64,000 nucleotides of DNA from Thermalbibacter longus (lineage in GTDB: Bacteria; Chloroflexota; Chloroflexia; Thermomicrobiales; Thermomicrobiaceae): contig NZ_JAMSLR010000004.1 of assembly GCF_023806485.1 (NCBI RefSeq), positions 329,136 through 393,135 of the forward strand. The letters are read 5' to 3'. Below are positions 26,990 to 37,449 of this stretch, one piece after another (the first letter of the stretch is position 1; every line of letters starts with the position of its first letter). The notes under the pieces were generated by a model. It ran no database searches, was not told the DNA's origin, and worked only from the letters and a program-made list of their open reading frames with translations. The position numbers were made by a program, and so were the translations under genes.

Positions 26990-27724
26990 ATGGCCGGGCG
27001 AGTTGCGGACACGGGAGGGATGGCAATCGCGGGGGCTAGGAACGTGCGCGCTACAACGGCGGAGTCTCCGCAGCCGGATCCCGAGCTGGAGGCTGCATTC
27101 TGGCATCGGGGTAAACAGCGCGTGGTCGGGCTAGACGAGGTCGGTCGCGGCTGCCTGGCTGGCCCGGTGGTCGCCGCCGCCTGCGTGCTTCCGCCTGGCT
27201 TCGTCCCACCGATGCCGGTGCGTGACTCCAAGCAGCTTACCCGCGCGCAGCGCGAGCTCCTGGCCCGGGTGATCCTTGAGCACGCAGTGGCTGTCTCGGT
27301 CGGCGCAGCTTCGCACCGCGAAGTGGATCGCCTCAACGTCAGGCGCGCGACCGCGCTGGCGATGGCGCGGGCACTCCGTCGTCTCGGCGAGTGGGATCAT
27401 GTGATCTACGACGGTTTACCGATGCCAGAATTCTCCTCGCCGCGCTTCACCGCAGTGGTCAACGGCGATGAGCGCTGCCTCTCGATCGCCTGTGCCGCGA
27501 TCGTCGCGAAGGTGACTCGCGATCGGCTGATGGCGCGCCTAGCGCGTCGCTTTCCGTTCTATGGCTGGGAGCGCAACGCCGGCTATGGTACGGCCGAGCA
27601 CCTGGCTGCCCTGGAGGCGCACGGCGTATCTCCCTTCCACCGGCGATCTTTCTCCCCTGTGGGGCTGTCTCTCAATGGCACCCATCCCCGCGAGACCTGT
27701 AGTGACCAGGATCTCGAGCGGTGA
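26990..27724 (+). CDS. rnhB: Ribonuclease HII
   Basis: Removes ribonucleotides and RNA primers from RNA-DNA hybrids. The active-site acids appear in GLDEVGRGCLAGP (Asp and Glu), VIYDGL and KVTRDRLM, with the substrate-sensing GRG triplet in the first block. YGWERNAGYGTAEHLAAL is the usual C-terminal signature. The 244-residue length includes an N-terminal extension; ATG 27020 or a later GTG may be the true start. The stop overlaps the GTG of yraN (GTGA), a common pairing in bacteria. Confidence 0.94.
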   Translation: MAGRVADTGGMAIAGARNVRATTAESPQPDPELEAAFWHRGKQRVVGLDEVGRGCLAGPVVAAACVLPPGFVPPMPVRDSKQLTRAQRELLARVILEHAVAVSVGAASHREVDRLNVRRATALAMARALRRLGEWDHVIYDGLPMPEFSSPRFTAVVNGDERCLSIACAAIVAKVTRDRLMARLARRFPFYGWERNAGYGTAEHLAALEAHGVSPFHRRSFSPVGLSLNGTHPRETCSDQDLER

Positions 27725-28092
27725 ACCGCCAGCGCCACCTCGGGCGGCGGGGCGAGGAGCATGCCGCGCGGTGGTTGCAGGAGCGTGGCTGGGTCATTCT
27801 GGATCGCAACTGGCGGGGATCGGCCGGCGAGCTCGACGTCGTCGCCCTCGACGGAGAGGTGCTGGTCGGGGTCGAGGTGAAGCTCCGTCGGGGCGAGGAG
27901 TTCGGTGCCGCCGAGGAGGCAATCACGCCGTCGAAGCTCACTCGGCTGCTCCAGACCACTTCCGAGTACCTCTTGCACCATGCTGAGCACAGTGAGCGCC
28001 TGTGGCGGGTAGACTTGCTAGCGATTACGCTGGACGCGCGGGGCAGAGTGCAGCGCGTGATTCACGTCGAGAACGCGGTAACCGGCGAATGA
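27721..28092 (+). CDS. YraN/UPF0102 family endonuclease-like protein
   Basis: 123-residue protein with a restriction-endonuclease-like fold typical of UPF0102. The N-terminal LGRRGEEHAARWLQERGW and the nuclease-like core GELDVVALDGEVLVGVEVKLR (D-x-E-V-K) are clear. Function is not settled for the family; linkage to rnhB suggests DNA processing. It starts with GTG overlapping the rnhB stop by four bases. Confidence 0.9.
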   Translation: MNRQRHLGRRGEEHAARWLQERGWVILDRNWRGSAGELDVVALDGEVLVGVEVKLRRGEEFGAAEEAITPSKLTRLLQTTSEYLLHHAEHSERLWRVDLLAITLDARGRVQRVIHVENAVTGE

Positions 28093-28139
28093 GCGAACAC
28101 GGCGAGTGCCGGAACGCAGCGTGAGAGCGGAGCCAGGCG

Positions 28140-29363
28140 GTGAGGCTGAGCGAGGAGATCCGACAACGGCTCGTGGCCGCTGTGGCAGAGCATGCCGACG
28201 CGATGATCGGCTTCGCCCAGCGGGCGGTGCAAACCCGGAGCTTGCCCGGCGAAGAGGAAGCGATGGCCCGGCTTCTGCGATCGGAGATGGAGCGCCTGGG
28301 CTATGACGAGGTCTGGGTCGACCGGGTGGGCAACGTGATCGGCTTGCTACGGGGCAGTGGCGGCGGCAAGTCAGTGCAATTCAACTCGCACATCGACCAT
28401 GTGCACGAAGGAGATCCGGCTCTCTGGCCGTACCCTCCATACGCTGGCGTCATCGAGGGAGGAGTGCTTTACGGCCGTGCGGCGAGCGACGTGAAGGGCG
28501 CCCTGGCGGCGCAAGTCTACTTGGGGCCAGTGCTGCGCACTGCGGGGCTGCGACCTCGTGGTGACATTTTCATCACCGGAGTTGTGCTGGAGGAACTCGG
28601 CGGGTTCGGCACCGCCACGCTGTGCCAGGAGCTTCGAACCGACTACGCAGTGTTGGGCGAGGCTACCAACCTGGAGGTCCGGCGCGGGCATCGTGGACGC
28701 ATTCTGGTCGAGGTTCGCTTCACCGGAAGATCGGTGCACGCCAGCGCGCCTGAGCGGGGAGCGAATCCCCACTACGCCCTGGCTCGCTTTCTTCGGGCGC
28801 TCGAGGAGCTGCCGATGCGGAGCCACCCTGACCTGGGGCGCTCGACTGTGGCCCCGACGCTGATCGCGACCGATCAGACCAGCAGCAACGTGACGCCTGG
28901 GGTGCTGGCACTCTCGCTCGACTGGCGCAATGTCCCCGGCGAGGAGCCGGAGGATGTCGTGGACCGGGTGCGCGAGCTTGCCCAGGCGAGCTTGACTCCC
29001 GGAGTGACAGCCGAGGTGCGGGCAGTTGGACGCCGGGTTCGCAGCTACACTGGCCTGGAGGCGGAGATGCCACCGACACGCGGGTTCGTGCTTCCGGGGG
29101 AGCACCCGCTGGTGCGCGCAGCGGCCACGACACTGGGCGAAGTCTTCCAGCGCCAGGTGCCGGTGGGGCTGTGGCAGTTCGCGACCGACGGTGGACACCT
29201 CGCGCGGGCCGGCATCGCGACCATCGGTTTCGCGCCGGCAGAGGAGCGGTTCGCGCACACCGTAAACGATCAGGTAAGCCTGCACCAGTTGCGACAGGCG
29301 CTTCTCGGCAACGCGGCGCTCGCGCTCGCGCTGCCTGACGCCGAAGAAGGGAGCCCTCGATGA
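28140..29363 (+). CDS. M20-family metallohydrolase, YgeY-like
   Basis: Zinc-dependent amidohydrolase/peptidase of 407 residues. Metal-site blocks are [34 protein letters not shown] (catalytic Glu) and [14 protein letters not shown]; the dimerisation insert has [17 protein letters not shown]. The pattern resembles the YgeY subgroup linked in other bacteria to purine or selenium metabolism, but no such neighbours are here, so substrate is unknown. Start is a GTG with only a weak upstream purine run. Its stop overlaps the moaB start (ATGA), indicating cotranscription. Confidence 0.85.
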   Translation: MRLSEEIRQRLVAAVAEHADAMIGFAQRAVQTRSLPGEEEAMARLLRSEMERLGYDEVWVDRVGNVIGLLRGSGGGKSVQFNSHIDHVHEGDPALWPYPPYAGVIEGGVLYGRAASDVKGALAAQVYLGPVLRTAGLRPRGDIFITGVVLEELGGFGTATLCQELRTDYAVLGEATNLEVRRGHRGRILVEVRFTGRSVHASAPERGANPHYALARFLRALEELPMRSHPDLGRSTVAPTLIATDQTSSNVTPGVLALSLDWRNVPGEEPEDVVDRVRELAQASLTPGVTAEVRAVGRRVRSYTGLEAEMPPTRGFVLPGEHPLVRAAATTLGEVFQRQVPVGLWQFATDGGHLARAGIATIGFAPAEERFAHTVNDQVSLHQLRQALLGNAALALALPDAEEGSPR

Positions 29364-29869
29364 GCGCGTCCGCCGAAGCTCACCGCGCCGCGGCCCCGCA
29401 GCAGGTGCGCTGCGCGGTCGTGACCGTCAGCGATACCCGGACGCCGGAGACGGATGCCAGTGGCGCGCTTATCCGGGAGGCGCTCGAGCGGCATGGGCAC
29501 ACCGTGGTGGCATACCAGATCGTGCCGGATGAGCCGGAGCGGATCGGCCCGTTGCTCGACGAGCTGGCTGGGCGCGGCGACTGCGACGCGATTCTGATCA
29601 ACGGCGGCACCGGCATCGCCCGGCGAGACACGACGTACGAGGTGGTGGCGGCGCGGCTGGAGAAGCGGCTGGACGGCTTCGGCGAGCTCTTCAGGATGCT
29701 CAGTTACCAGGAGATCGGGCCGGCGGCGATGCTCTCGCGGGCGACGGCTGGGGTGTATCGCGACCGGATCGTAGCCCTGATGCCAGGATCGCCGAACGCG
29801 GTACGACTCGCGATGGAGAGGCTGCTGCTGCCCGAGCTGGCCCACCTGGTCTACGAGATGAGGAAGTAA
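29360..29869 (+). CDS. MoaB/MogA-type molybdopterin adenylyltransferase
   Basis: 169-residue protein of the MoaB/Mog family, which activates molybdopterin by adenylation before molybdenum insertion. Visible: [18 protein letters not shown], the substrate loop [37 protein letters not shown] and the closing [20 protein letters not shown]. It overlaps the M20 gene start-to-stop and is 24 bases before hisS. Another cofactor gene, moaA, is 13 kb downstream. MoaB and MogA cannot be separated securely by eye. Confidence 0.9.
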   Translation: MSASAEAHRAAAPQQVRCAVVTVSDTRTPETDASGALIREALERHGHTVVAYQIVPDEPERIGPLLDELAGRGDCDAILINGGTGIARRDTTYEVVAARLEKRLDGFGELFRMLSYQEIGPAAMLSRATAGVYRDRIVALMPGSPNAVRLAMERLLLPELAHLVYEMRK

Positions 29870-29892
29870 CGCGCAGGCGAGGAGTCGGCACC

Positions 29893-31260
29893 ATGACGCG
29901 CGAGGCCAGGGCTGAGACGTCGCGCTCACCCCAAGTGCTGCGGGGGATGCGCGATTTCTTGCCGCAACAGATGCTGCTGCGACAGGAGATCGTCGACCGC
30001 TTCAAGGCAGTGTTCGAGCGCTTCGGCTTCGAGCCGATCGACACCCCGCTGCTCGAGTACTACGAGGTCCTGGCGGGGAAGTACGGCGAAGAGGGCGAGA
30101 AGCTGATGTACCACTTCCAGGACCACGGTGGTCGGGAGGTGGGCCTGCGCTACGATCTGACCGTGCCCCTGGCACGCTTTGTGGCCGCGCACCGGCACGA
30201 GCTGACGTTCCCGTTCAAGCGCTACCACATCGGCCCGGTCTTCCGCGCGGAGAGGCCGCAGCGCGGCCGCTACCGGCAGTTCTGGCAGTGCGACGTCGAC
30301 ACGGTCGGCACTCGATCGATGCTGGCCGACGCCGAGGTGCTCCTGGTCTGGATCGAGGCGCTCGCTTCCGTCAACATCCCGAATGTCGTCGTTCAGGTCA
30401 ACCATCGGAAACTGTTACAGGCGCTGGCGTCGCACGCGGGCGTGCCAGCCGAGCAGGCGCTCACTGTCTACCGAGCGATCGACAAGCTGGAGAAGATTGG
30501 CCCAGAGGGGGTTCGGGAGGAGCTTCTTCGCCACGGTGTGTCCGAGCCGGCTGCCCAGGGAGTGCTGGGCCTGGTGCAGCTCCGCGGTGAGCCAGGTCCG
30601 GTTCTCGCCGAAGTGCGCCAGCGCCTTGCCGGTGACCCGCAGGCGATGGAGGCGGTGGCCGAGCTCGAGGAACTCTTCCGCTACCTAGGTCTCCTCGGAG
30701 CTGACCCCCGGCGCTACGCGCTGAACCTGGCGCTAGCCCGCGGCCTCGACTACTACACTGGTCCTGTCTTCGAAGCGGTGGTTGAGGAACCGGCGATCGG
30801 TTCGCTCGGGGGCGCGGGCCGCTACGACGGGCTGATCGGCATGTTCCTGGGCGAGGATATTCCGGCGACCGGCGGCTCGCTCGGGCTCGAGCGAGTCGTC
30901 GAGGTGGTTCAGGAGCTGCAACTGCTCCATGCCCCGTCGACCGTGACCCAGGCGTTGGTGACGGTGTTCGACGACGAGAGCTGGGGTGTCGCGCTCGGGT
31001 TGGTCCAGGAGCTGCGCGCAGGCGGGGTCGCGGCCGAGGTCTACCTGGGAGAGCGGCGCGACTTGCGCCGGCAAGTCCAGTACGCGGATCGCAAGGGAGT
31101 GCCGCTGGTGCTGTTCTGTGGTCCCGACGAGCTAGCGGCCGGCGTGGTCACGATTCGCGAGCTGGCCAGCGGCGAGCAGCACCGGGTCGCCCGGGCTGAC
31201 CTCGTGAGCGAAGTGCGGCGTCTCCTCGCTGCACGCGACCCTCGTTCGGCGAGCACTTGA
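29893..31260 (+). CDS. hisS: Histidyl-tRNA synthetase
   Basis: Class IIa synthetase of 455 residues. Motif 1 region is LRGMRDFLPQQ; motif 2 is KRYHIGPVFRAERPQRGRYR; the histidine-specific loops are LARGLDYYTGPVFE and GGAGRYDGLIGMF; motif 3 is SLGLERV. The C-terminal anticodon-binding domain (about 350-455) is present, which separates it from the HisZ regulatory homologue. It follows moaB closely and may be cotranscribed; no T-box is seen before it. Confidence 0.95.
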   Translation: MTREARAETSRSPQVLRGMRDFLPQQMLLRQEIVDRFKAVFERFGFEPIDTPLLEYYEVLAGKYGEEGEKLMYHFQDHGGREVGLRYDLTVPLARFVAAHRHELTFPFKRYHIGPVFRAERPQRGRYRQFWQCDVDTVGTRSMLADAEVLLVWIEALASVNIPNVVVQVNHRKLLQALASHAGVPAEQALTVYRAIDKLEKIGPEGVREELLRHGVSEPAAQGVLGLVQLRGEPGPVLAEVRQRLAGDPQAMEAVAELEELFRYLGLLGADPRRYALNLALARGLDYYTGPVFEAVVEEPAIGSLGGAGRYDGLIGMFLGEDIPATGGSLGLERVVEVVQELQLLHAPSTVTQALVTVFDDESWGVALGLVQELRAGGVAAEVYLGERRDLRRQVQYADRKGVPLVLFCGPDELAAGVVTIRELASGEQHRVARADLVSEVRRLLAARDPRSAST

Positions 31261-31416
31261 GGCGCTCCACCACTGGTTTCGGAGCCTGGTGCCGGGTAGA
31301 TCGACCCTCCACGAGTTCGGCCATGTGCCTTCCTGGCAACTTGACGCTGGCGGAAGGCTGGCGCAGAGTAGCCGGGTGCGTGCAGGCGCGAGCATCTGCG
31401 AGAAAGAGGACGAGGC

Positions 31417-32112
31417 ATGAGTAGCGAGCCGATGAACCGGGTGATGGTTGTGGTGGCGCATCCGGACGACATGGAGTTCAGTTGCGGTGGCACAGTTGCG
31501 AAGTTCGCTCGCGAGGGGCGCCATATCGTCCTCGTCCAGTGCACGTCCGGCGACAAGGGCACTAACCGGCGGGATCTGACACCGGAGCAACTGGCCCGGC
31601 TGCGCGAGGAGGAGGAGCGCGAAGCCTGTCGTCGCCTGGGCGTGGCGGAGGTAGTCTTCCTGGGTCTCCCGGACGGCGAGCTCGTGCCCGATCTGGCCTT
31701 TCGCGAGAAGATCGTCCGGCAGATCCGCCAGCACCGGCCGGATATCGTCATCACGCATGACCCGTTCCGGCCCTATGCGCTGCACCCGGACCACCGAGCC
31801 GTCGGCATCACGACGGTCGACGCGGTCTACCCCACGGCCCGCGACCCGTTGTACTTCCCCGAGCACCTGAAAGAAGGGCTCGAGCCGCACAAGGTGGCCG
31901 AACTCTGGCTGTTCGGAGCTGAGTATCCGGATCTGTACATCGACATCTCGGAAACGCTCGATGCCAAGGTGCACGCGCTACGGGCGCACGTGAGCCAGGT
32001 GGGCGAGGCGAAGGATCTGGAAGAGCGTATCCGCGAGCGAACCGCGGAGGTAGGAGCCAGCCAGGGCATCCCCTACGCCGAGGCGTTCAAAGTGATCAAA
32101 ATGCGGCGCTAG
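31417..32112 (+). CDS. PIG-L/LmbE-family zinc deacetylase
   Basis: 231-residue N-acetylglucosaminyl deacetylase-fold protein (BshB/MshB-like). Zinc and catalytic residues are in VAHPDDMEFSCGG (His15, Asp17, Asp18) and ALHPDHRAVG (His123, Asp125, His126), with LGLPDGEL between them. Homologues make bacillithiol or mycothiol, or deacetylate other GlcNAc conjugates; no partner glycosyltransferase lies nearby, so the substrate is open. The ATG has AAGAGGA upstream. It is the last gene before the trp control region. Confidence 0.88.
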   Translation: MSSEPMNRVMVVVAHPDDMEFSCGGTVAKFAREGRHIVLVQCTSGDKGTNRRDLTPEQLARLREEEEREACRRLGVAEVVFLGLPDGELVPDLAFREKIVRQIRQHRPDIVITHDPFRPYALHPDHRAVGITTVDAVYPTARDPLYFPEHLKEGLEPHKVAELWLFGAEYPDLYIDISETLDAKVHALRAHVSQVGEAKDLEERIRERTAEVGASQGIPYAEAFKVIKMRR

Positions 32113-32240
32113 CGACGGGTCCGGCCCTTACTCGCGTCCGTTTCGCCATATTCGGCGCGACACGTGCCGGGTGCGGAGGACGCCGTGTCAGCGTTCTCCA
32201 TCGATCGGTGGTGCTGGGAGATCTTCAGCATTTCCAGGGC

Positions 32241-32269
32241 TTGACAGTGGTTCGGCCAGTCGCTACAGT
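32241..32269 (+). promoter_or_regulatory. Promoter of the trp operon
   Basis: TTGACA (32241-32246), 17-base spacer, TACAGT (32264-32269). The start point would fall just before the T-box leader. Confidence 0.88.
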
Positions 32270-32280
32270 ATGAATCTAGG

Positions 32281-32556
32281 GACAACCCGATAGCGCCAAC
32301 GACGACGAACGGAGCGAGTACGCGCCGGAGCGGGGCTCAGCGAGCCGGCGGGTGGTGAGAAGCCGGCGCCAGCGCGGGCGCGGAATGGATCCGGGAGTTG
32401 CGCCCCGAACGCGACAAGCTAGTAGGCGGCGCCGGAGACTCCACCGTTACCTGGGAGCTGGGTATCGGATCGGGCAGTGGCCTGGTCCCGTACTCGTAGA
32501 GGTGGGATGCCCGCGTGAGCGGCATCCAACCAGGGTGGCACCGCGGAGTGAATTGA
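32281..32556 (+). promoter_or_regulatory. Tryptophan T-box leader
   Basis: The diagnostic T-box AACCAGGGTGGCACCGCGG is at 32528-32546. Its TGGC bulge (32536-32539) would pair with a tRNA end GCCA, which fits the G discriminator base of bacterial tRNA-Trp. Stem I has the AGTA motif at 32317-32320, and a GAA-TGG-A specifier-like loop puts the Trp codon TGG at 32386-32388. Uncharged tRNA-Trp should stabilise the antiterminator and switch on the operon. The specifier assignment rests on position and sequence, not on a computed fold. Confidence 0.92.
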
Positions 32557-32590
32557 ACCTCCGTCCCTGCTGGGACGGAGGTTTTGTTTT
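32557..32590 (+). terminator. T-box-controlled terminator before trpE
   Basis: ACCTCCGTCCC pairs exactly with GGGACGGAGGT around TGCT, followed by TTTTGTTTT. Its 5' arm follows directly after the T-box, as needed for the terminator/antiterminator choice. Confidence 0.92.
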
Positions 32591-32620
32591 GGCTCTTGGC
32601 TCGCGAGAGGATTGCGCAGC

Positions 32621-34264
32621 ATGGCGGAAGCGGTGGCCGCGCATCGAAGACATCGGACCTCGACGCCTCCGACTGCGGCCCGGTATCGCCCCACGCTGGC
32701 GGAGGTGGCCGCGCTGTCGGCTCGCGGTAACCTGATCCCGATCTACCGGGAAATCGTGGCCGACCTGGAGACGCCAGTCTCCGCCTTCCTCAAGGTCGCT
32801 CGCGGTCGCTATGCCTTCCTCCTGGAAAGCGTCGAAGGCGGGGAGCGGCTCGCACGCTACTCCTTCATCGGCGCCGACCCGTTCCTGACGCTGGAACTCC
32901 GCGACGGCCAGGCGGTCGCTCGCTTCCACGGCCATCGCGAGTCGGCTGAGGTGACCGGTCCACCGGTGGCGTTCGGTGGGCTCGACTATTATGGGTACCC
33001 CGCGAGCGAGCGCCGGTTCACCTTCGATGACCCGCTGGTCGCGCTGCGCCAGTACCTGGAGCCGTACCAGACCGTCTCACTGCCCAGCATGCCTCGCTTC
33101 CTGGGGGGCGCGGTCGGTTATCTCAGCTACGAGGCTGTCCGCTACTTCGAGCGCTTGCCGGTTGCCCCGGTCGATCCGCTAGGCTTCCCTGACGGCTTCT
33201 TCATGTTCGTCGACTCGATGCTGGTCTTCGACCATCTGGAGCGAACGATCAAGGTCGTCAGCCACGTCCACGTCGACGAGCGGACGCCGCTCGAGCAGTC
33301 CTACGGTGAAGCCGTGGATCGTATCGAGCGACTGGTGGCCCGTTTGAACGGCCCACTTCGGACGCCGCTCGGGCGAGAGCCGATCGACGAGCGTCCGTTG
33401 CCGGACCGCCTGGTTCCGAACGTCGATCAGGCGACATACGAGGCAATGGTCGGCCGGGCTAAGGAGTACATCGCAGCCGGCGACATCATTCAGGTCGTTC
33501 TGTCCCAGCGGCAGGCGCTGCACACTGGGGCTCACCCGTTCACCGTGTACCGCGCGCTGCGCCGGGTGAATCCCTCGCCCTATATGTTCTTCCTCCAGCT
33601 CGGCGATGACCACCTGATCGGCTCGTCGCCGGAGATGCTGGTCCGGCTCGACGGCGACACGCTGCTGATGCACCCGATCGCTGGCACGCGGAGGCGTGGC
33701 CGCACCGACGAGGAGGACGAGGCGCTGGCCAACGAACTGGCGAACGACGAGAAGGAACGGGCCGAGCACATCATGCTGGTCGACCTCGGCCGCAACGACA
33801 TCGGCAGGGTTTCTCGACCCGGCACGGTCCGTGTGCCCAAGCTGATGGAGATCGAGCGCTACAGCCACGTGATGCACCTGGTGAGTCACGTCACCGGGAT
33901 ACTGCACCCCGATCTCACCGGGTTGGACGCGCTTCGCGCGTGCTTCCCGGCGGGCACGGTTAGCGGCGCGCCGAAGATCCGCGCTATGCAGATCATCGCC
34001 GAGCTCGAGCCGGAGCGACGCGGCCCCTACTCAGGGGCGGTCGGCTACGTCGACTTCGGTGGCAATCTGGATACCGCGATCACGCTGCGCACGATCGTGA
34101 TGCGCGGTCAGACGGCATATCTCCAGGCCGGCGCCGGCATCGTCGCCGACAGCGTGCCGGAGCTGGAGCACAAGGAGTGCCATCACAAGATGCGGGCGCT
34201 GGTGCGCGCGATCGAGCTGGCGGAGGAGATAGAGCGAGAGCTCCGGGAGGGCGGCACACCATGA
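32621..34264 (+). CDS. trpE: Anthranilate synthase component I
   Basis: Converts chorismate and ammonia to anthranilate with TrpG. The N-terminal feedback motif LLES is at 67-70 ([20 protein letters not shown]), suggesting end-product inhibition by tryptophan besides the T-box. The chorismate-binding domain has [32 protein letters not shown] and [16 protein letters not shown] 32621 has GAGAGG ten bases upstream; a TTG at 32612 is in frame but badly spaced. Its stop overlaps the trpG ATG. About 547 residues, slightly long because of the N-terminal extension. Confidence 0.96.
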   Translation: MAEAVAAHRRHRTSTPPTAARYRPTLAEVAALSARGNLIPIYREIVADLETPVSAFLKVARGRYAFLLESVEGGERLARYSFIGADPFLTLELRDGQAVARFHGHRESAEVTGPPVAFGGLDYYGYPASERRFTFDDPLVALRQYLEPYQTVSLPSMPRFLGGAVGYLSYEAVRYFERLPVAPVDPLGFPDGFFMFVDSMLVFDHLERTIKVVSHVHVDERTPLEQSYGEAVDRIERLVARLNGPLRTPLGREPIDERPLPDRLVPNVDQATYEAMVGRAKEYIAAGDIIQVVLSQRQALHTGAHPFTVYRALRRVNPSPYMFFLQLGDDHLIGSSPEMLVRLDGDTLLMHPIAGTRRRGRTDEEDEALANELANDEKERAEHIMLVDLGRNDIGRVSRPGTVRVPKLMEIERYSHVMHLVSHVTGILHPDLTGLDALRACFPAGTVSGAPKIRAMQIIAELEPERRGPYSGAVGYVDFGGNLDTAITLRTIVMRGQTAYLQAGAGIVADSVPELEHKECHHKMRALVRAIELAEEIERELREGGTP

Positions 34265-34884
34265 TCCTCTTGATCGACAACTACGACTCATTTACCTACA
34301 ACCTCTTCCAGTACTTGACCGAGCTGGGAGCCGACGTGGTCGTCCGGCGGAACGACGCGATCACCGTCACGGAAGCCGAAGCGCTGGAACCTGACGGCAT
34401 CGTGATCTCGCCGGGGCCATGCACCCCGCGCGAGGCCGGGGTGTCGGTTCCTCTGATCCGCGAGCTCGCCGGCCAGGTGCCGATCCTGGGGGTCTGTCTC
34501 GGTCACCAGGCGATCGCGGAGGCGTTCGGCGGTCGCGTGGTACGAGCGCCCAGCCTGATGCATGGCAAGACCTCGCTGATCTACCACGACGGGCAGGGAG
34601 TCTTCGCCGGGCTGCCCTGCCCGTTCGTCGCCACGCGCTATCACTCGCTGATCGCGGAGGAGGCGAGCCTGCCCGAGGTGTTGGAAATCAGCGCCCGTAG
34701 CGAGGACGGGCTGATCATGGGGCTTCGCCACCGCACGGGGGCGATCGAGGGCGTGCAGTTCCACCCTGAGTCGATCCTGACCGAGGTGGGCAAGGACCTT
34801 CTGAAGAACTTCCTGCAACTGGTCGAAGCGCGTCGTCAGACCGGACAAGCGTCGGCTCTGGTCGCTACGGGAGGTGAGGGATGA
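34261..34884 (+). CDS. trpG: Anthranilate synthase component II (glutamine amidotransferase)
   Basis: Supplies ammonia from glutamine to TrpE. It begins [19 protein letters not shown]. The class I amidotransferase triad is Cys79 in LGVCLGHQ, His168 and Glu170 in VQFHPES. Length is 207 residues, with an unconserved tail. It overlaps trpE by four bases at the start and trpD by four at the end. No separate pabA/pabB is in this window, so it might also serve folate synthesis. Confidence 0.95.
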   Translation: MILLIDNYDSFTYNLFQYLTELGADVVVRRNDAITVTEAEALEPDGIVISPGPCTPREAGVSVPLIRELAGQVPILGVCLGHQAIAEAFGGRVVRAPSLMHGKTSLIYHDGQGVFAGLPCPFVATRYHSLIAEEASLPEVLEISARSEDGLIMGLRHRTGAIEGVQFHPESILTEVGKDLLKNFLQLVEARRQTGQASALVATGGEG

Positions 34885-35927
34885 TCGTCGACGCGATTCG
34901 CAAAGTCGCCGGTGGGGAAGTGTTGACGCAGGCGGAGGCTGCCGAGGCGATGGAAGCGATCATGACCGGCGAGGCGACGCCGGCCCAGATTGCCGCGCTG
35001 GTCACTGCCCTGCGCCTGCGCGGCGAGCGCGAGGAGGAGATAGCTGGCTTCGCCCAGACGATGCGCCGCCATGCCGTGCCGGTCGCCCTCTCGCTCCAGG
35101 ATCCAGTCGTCGACACCTGCGGAACAGGGGGAGACGGCGCCCGGACGTTCAACATCTCGACGGCGGCTGCCTTCGTGGTCGCCGGCGCGGGTGTGCCGGT
35201 CGCCAAGCACGGTAATCGGGCAATGTCGAGCCACAGCGGCTCTGCCGACGTGCTCGAGGCGCTCGGCGTGCGGATCGATCTCGGGCCGGACGCGGTCGCC
35301 CGCTGTGTTCAAGAAGTCGGTATCGGCTTCATGTTCGCGCCGCGCTTCCACCCGGCCATGCGCCACGCGGCGCCGGTGCGTCGTGAGATCGGCATCCGCA
35401 CCGTCTTCAATGTTCTGGGGCCGATGACCAACCCCGCAGGGGTGCGGCACCAGCTCATCGGCGTCGCCATGCCCGACCTGGTGGAGACCGTGGCCCGGGT
35501 GCTGGCGCTGCTCGGGACAGAGCACGCGCTGGTCGTGTACTCGGGCGACGGTCTCGACGAGCTGAGCCTGGGTGCGCCTAACCGGGTCTATGAGGTCCGT
35601 GCCAACGGCTCGACGACCGTGCACCAGTTCACGCTCGACGCCGCCGAGCTGGGCTTAACTCCCGTCGCCTCGGAGGCGGTGCGGGGAGGCTCGGCCGCCG
35701 AGAACGCGGCGCTGATTCGCCGGGTGTTGCAGGGCGAGCCGGGTCCTGCGCGCGAGATCACGCTGCTCAACGCGGCGGCAGCGCTCTACGCGGCCGATAG
35801 CGCCTCCTCGCTCGGGGAGGGTCTTCTACTGGCGGCACGGTCGATCGACAGCGGCGCCGCGCTCGCCCGGTTGGAGGCCTTGATCGAGCTTTCGAACCGG
35901 CTGATCGAGGCCGAGGTGCAGGTCTGA
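34881..35927 (+). CDS. trpD: Anthranilate phosphoribosyltransferase
   Basis: Adds phosphoribosyl pyrophosphate to anthranilate. The PRPP loop is [18 protein letters not shown], the anthranilate/PRPP contact is KHGNRAMSS, and [16 protein letters not shown] matches the family core. Length, 348 residues, is standard. ATGA overlap with trpG; its stop shares one base with the trpC ATG (TGATG). Confidence 0.96.
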   Translation: MIVDAIRKVAGGEVLTQAEAAEAMEAIMTGEATPAQIAALVTALRLRGEREEEIAGFAQTMRRHAVPVALSLQDPVVDTCGTGGDGARTFNISTAAAFVVAGAGVPVAKHGNRAMSSHSGSADVLEALGVRIDLGPDAVARCVQEVGIGFMFAPRFHPAMRHAAPVRREIGIRTVFNVLGPMTNPAGVRHQLIGVAMPDLVETVARVLALLGTEHALVVYSGDGLDELSLGAPNRVYEVRANGSTTVHQFTLDAAELGLTPVASEAVRGGSAAENAALIRRVLQGEPGPAREITLLNAAAALYAADSASSLGEGLLLAARSIDSGAALARLEALIELSNRLIEAEVQV

Positions 35928-36730
35928 TGGCACGAGAGCAGGCGACGTTTCTCGACCGCATCCTCGAGCGGACACGCCAGGATTTGGCCAGGCGCCAGGA
36001 GGCTCAGCCGCTCGCCGCACTCGAGCGAGCGCTGGCCGCCCGGCCGCCCTCGGTACCCTTCGCCGCCACGCTGCGCGGCGAGCGTGTCCGGGTGATCGCC
36101 GAGGTGAAGCGTGCTTCACCTTCGAAGGGACCGATCGCGCCGGGGGTCTCCGCCGAGGCAGTGGCACGCGACTATCTGGCGGGTGGTGCGGCAGCGATCT
36201 CCGTGCTGACCGACGAGCCGTTCTTCCAGGGCTCACTGGCCGATCTGGAGACTGTGAGCCGCCTCGCACACGCCGCGTGGCCACCTCGACCGGTGCTGCG
36301 CAAGGACTTCATCGTGGATCCGCACCAGGTGGCGGAGGCGCGCGCCCACGGCGCCGACGCGGTGCTCCTGATCGTGGCCGCGCTCTCAGACGGTAGCCTC
36401 CGCGAGCTGATGGCGGCAGTGCGCGACTACGGGCTAGAGGCCCTCGTCGAGGTGCACGACGAGGCGGAGCTCGAGCGAGCGCTCGCAGCGGGGGCCCAGG
36501 TTGTCGGGATCAACAACCGTGATCTGCGTACCTTCATTGTCGATCTGTCGGTGAGCGAGCGACTCGCGCCGCTGGTGCCGCGCGATCGGGTCGTCGTGGC
36601 GGAGAGCGGCATCCACAGTCGCGCCGATGTCGAGCGCCTGGCGGCCGTGGGGGTGCACGCCGTTCTCGTCGGGGAGTCGCTGATGACCGCGCCGGATCGG
36701 CGGGCAGCACTGGAGGCGCTATGCCGGTGA
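35927..36730 (+). CDS. trpC: Indole-3-glycerol-phosphate synthase
   Basis: TIM-barrel enzyme closing the indole ring. Visible are VIAEVKRASPSKG (substrate lysine and following loop), SVLTDEPFFQGS, LRKDFIVD with the catalytic lysine, VEVHDEAELERA, GINNRDLRTF and VAESGIH. The 267-residue size fits the monofunctional form. The 3' end overlaps trpF by ten bases, so TrpC and TrpF are separate proteins here. Confidence 0.96.
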   Translation: MAREQATFLDRILERTRQDLARRQEAQPLAALERALAARPPSVPFAATLRGERVRVIAEVKRASPSKGPIAPGVSAEAVARDYLAGGAAAISVLTDEPFFQGSLADLETVSRLAHAAWPPRPVLRKDFIVDPHQVAEARAHGADAVLLIVAALSDGSLRELMAAVRDYGLEALVEVHDEAELERALAAGAQVVGINNRDLRTFIVDLSVSERLAPLVPRDRVVVAESGIHSRADVERLAAVGVHAVLVGESLMTAPDRRAALEALCR

Positions 36731-37449
36731 GGCCTGGCATCGTCAAGCTCTGCGGGATGCGCACTCCCGAGGACGCGCTGGCTGCGGCCGCGGCCGGAGC
36801 CGACCTGATCGGGCTGGTCTTCGCGCCGAGCAGGCGCCAGGTCTCGCTTAGCCTCGCCTGCGCCATCGTCCAGGAGCTCGAAACGTTACCGGCCCGACCG
36901 GCCGTCGTCGGGCTCTTCGTGAACGCGCCGGCCGCCGAGGTGCTCCGGCTCGCCGAGACGGTGCCACTCGACCTGATCCAGCTCTGTGGCGATGAGCCAG
37001 CGGCCTACTTGGACAGCTTGGATCGCCCGGTGCTCCGCACCCTTCGTCTTCGCCCCGGCATTACCAGCCGCGAGGCGCGCGCACTGGCGACTACGTACTT
37101 CGAGCGGCCGCGCCCGCCGCGCGCCCTCGTGGTGGACGCGCACGTGCCCGGGCACTTCGGCGGCACGGGCACCCTGGCAGACTGGGAGCTTGCGGCGGAA
37201 CTCGCCACGGAGTTCCCGGTTGTCCTGGCCGGAGGGCTACATCCAGGCAACGTCGCGCAGGCGATCGCCAGGGTGCGCCCGGCTGGGGTGGACGTCTCCA
37301 GCGGCATCGAGACCCAAGGGCGCAAGGACCCTGCCAGGATTCGCGCGTTCGTCGCGGCGGCCCGCGCGGCGTTCGGCGCTCTGGATGAGGAAGCTCGCGA
37401 TCTCTCCCCTGAGCCGCAGCCGACCCTCGCCTGGAAGGAGGAGTTATGA
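36721..37449 (+). CDS. trpF: Phosphoribosylanthranilate isomerase
   Basis: Isomerises phosphoribosylanthranilate before TrpC. It begins [15 protein letters not shown] with the catalytic cysteine. [16 protein letters not shown], the general-acid Asp region [19 protein letters not shown] and [14 protein letters not shown] are family features. About 30 C-terminal residues are not conserved. It overlaps trpC upstream and trpB downstream (ATGA). Confidence 0.94.
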   Translation: MPVRPGIVKLCGMRTPEDALAAAAAGADLIGLVFAPSRRQVSLSLACAIVQELETLPARPAVVGLFVNAPAAEVLRLAETVPLDLIQLCGDEPAAYLDSLDRPVLRTLRLRPGITSREARALATTYFERPRPPRALVVDAHVPGHFGGTGTLADWELAAELATEFPVVLAGGLHPGNVAQAIARVRPAGVDVSSGIETQGRKDPARIRAFVAAARAAFGALDEEARDLSPEPQPTLAWKEEL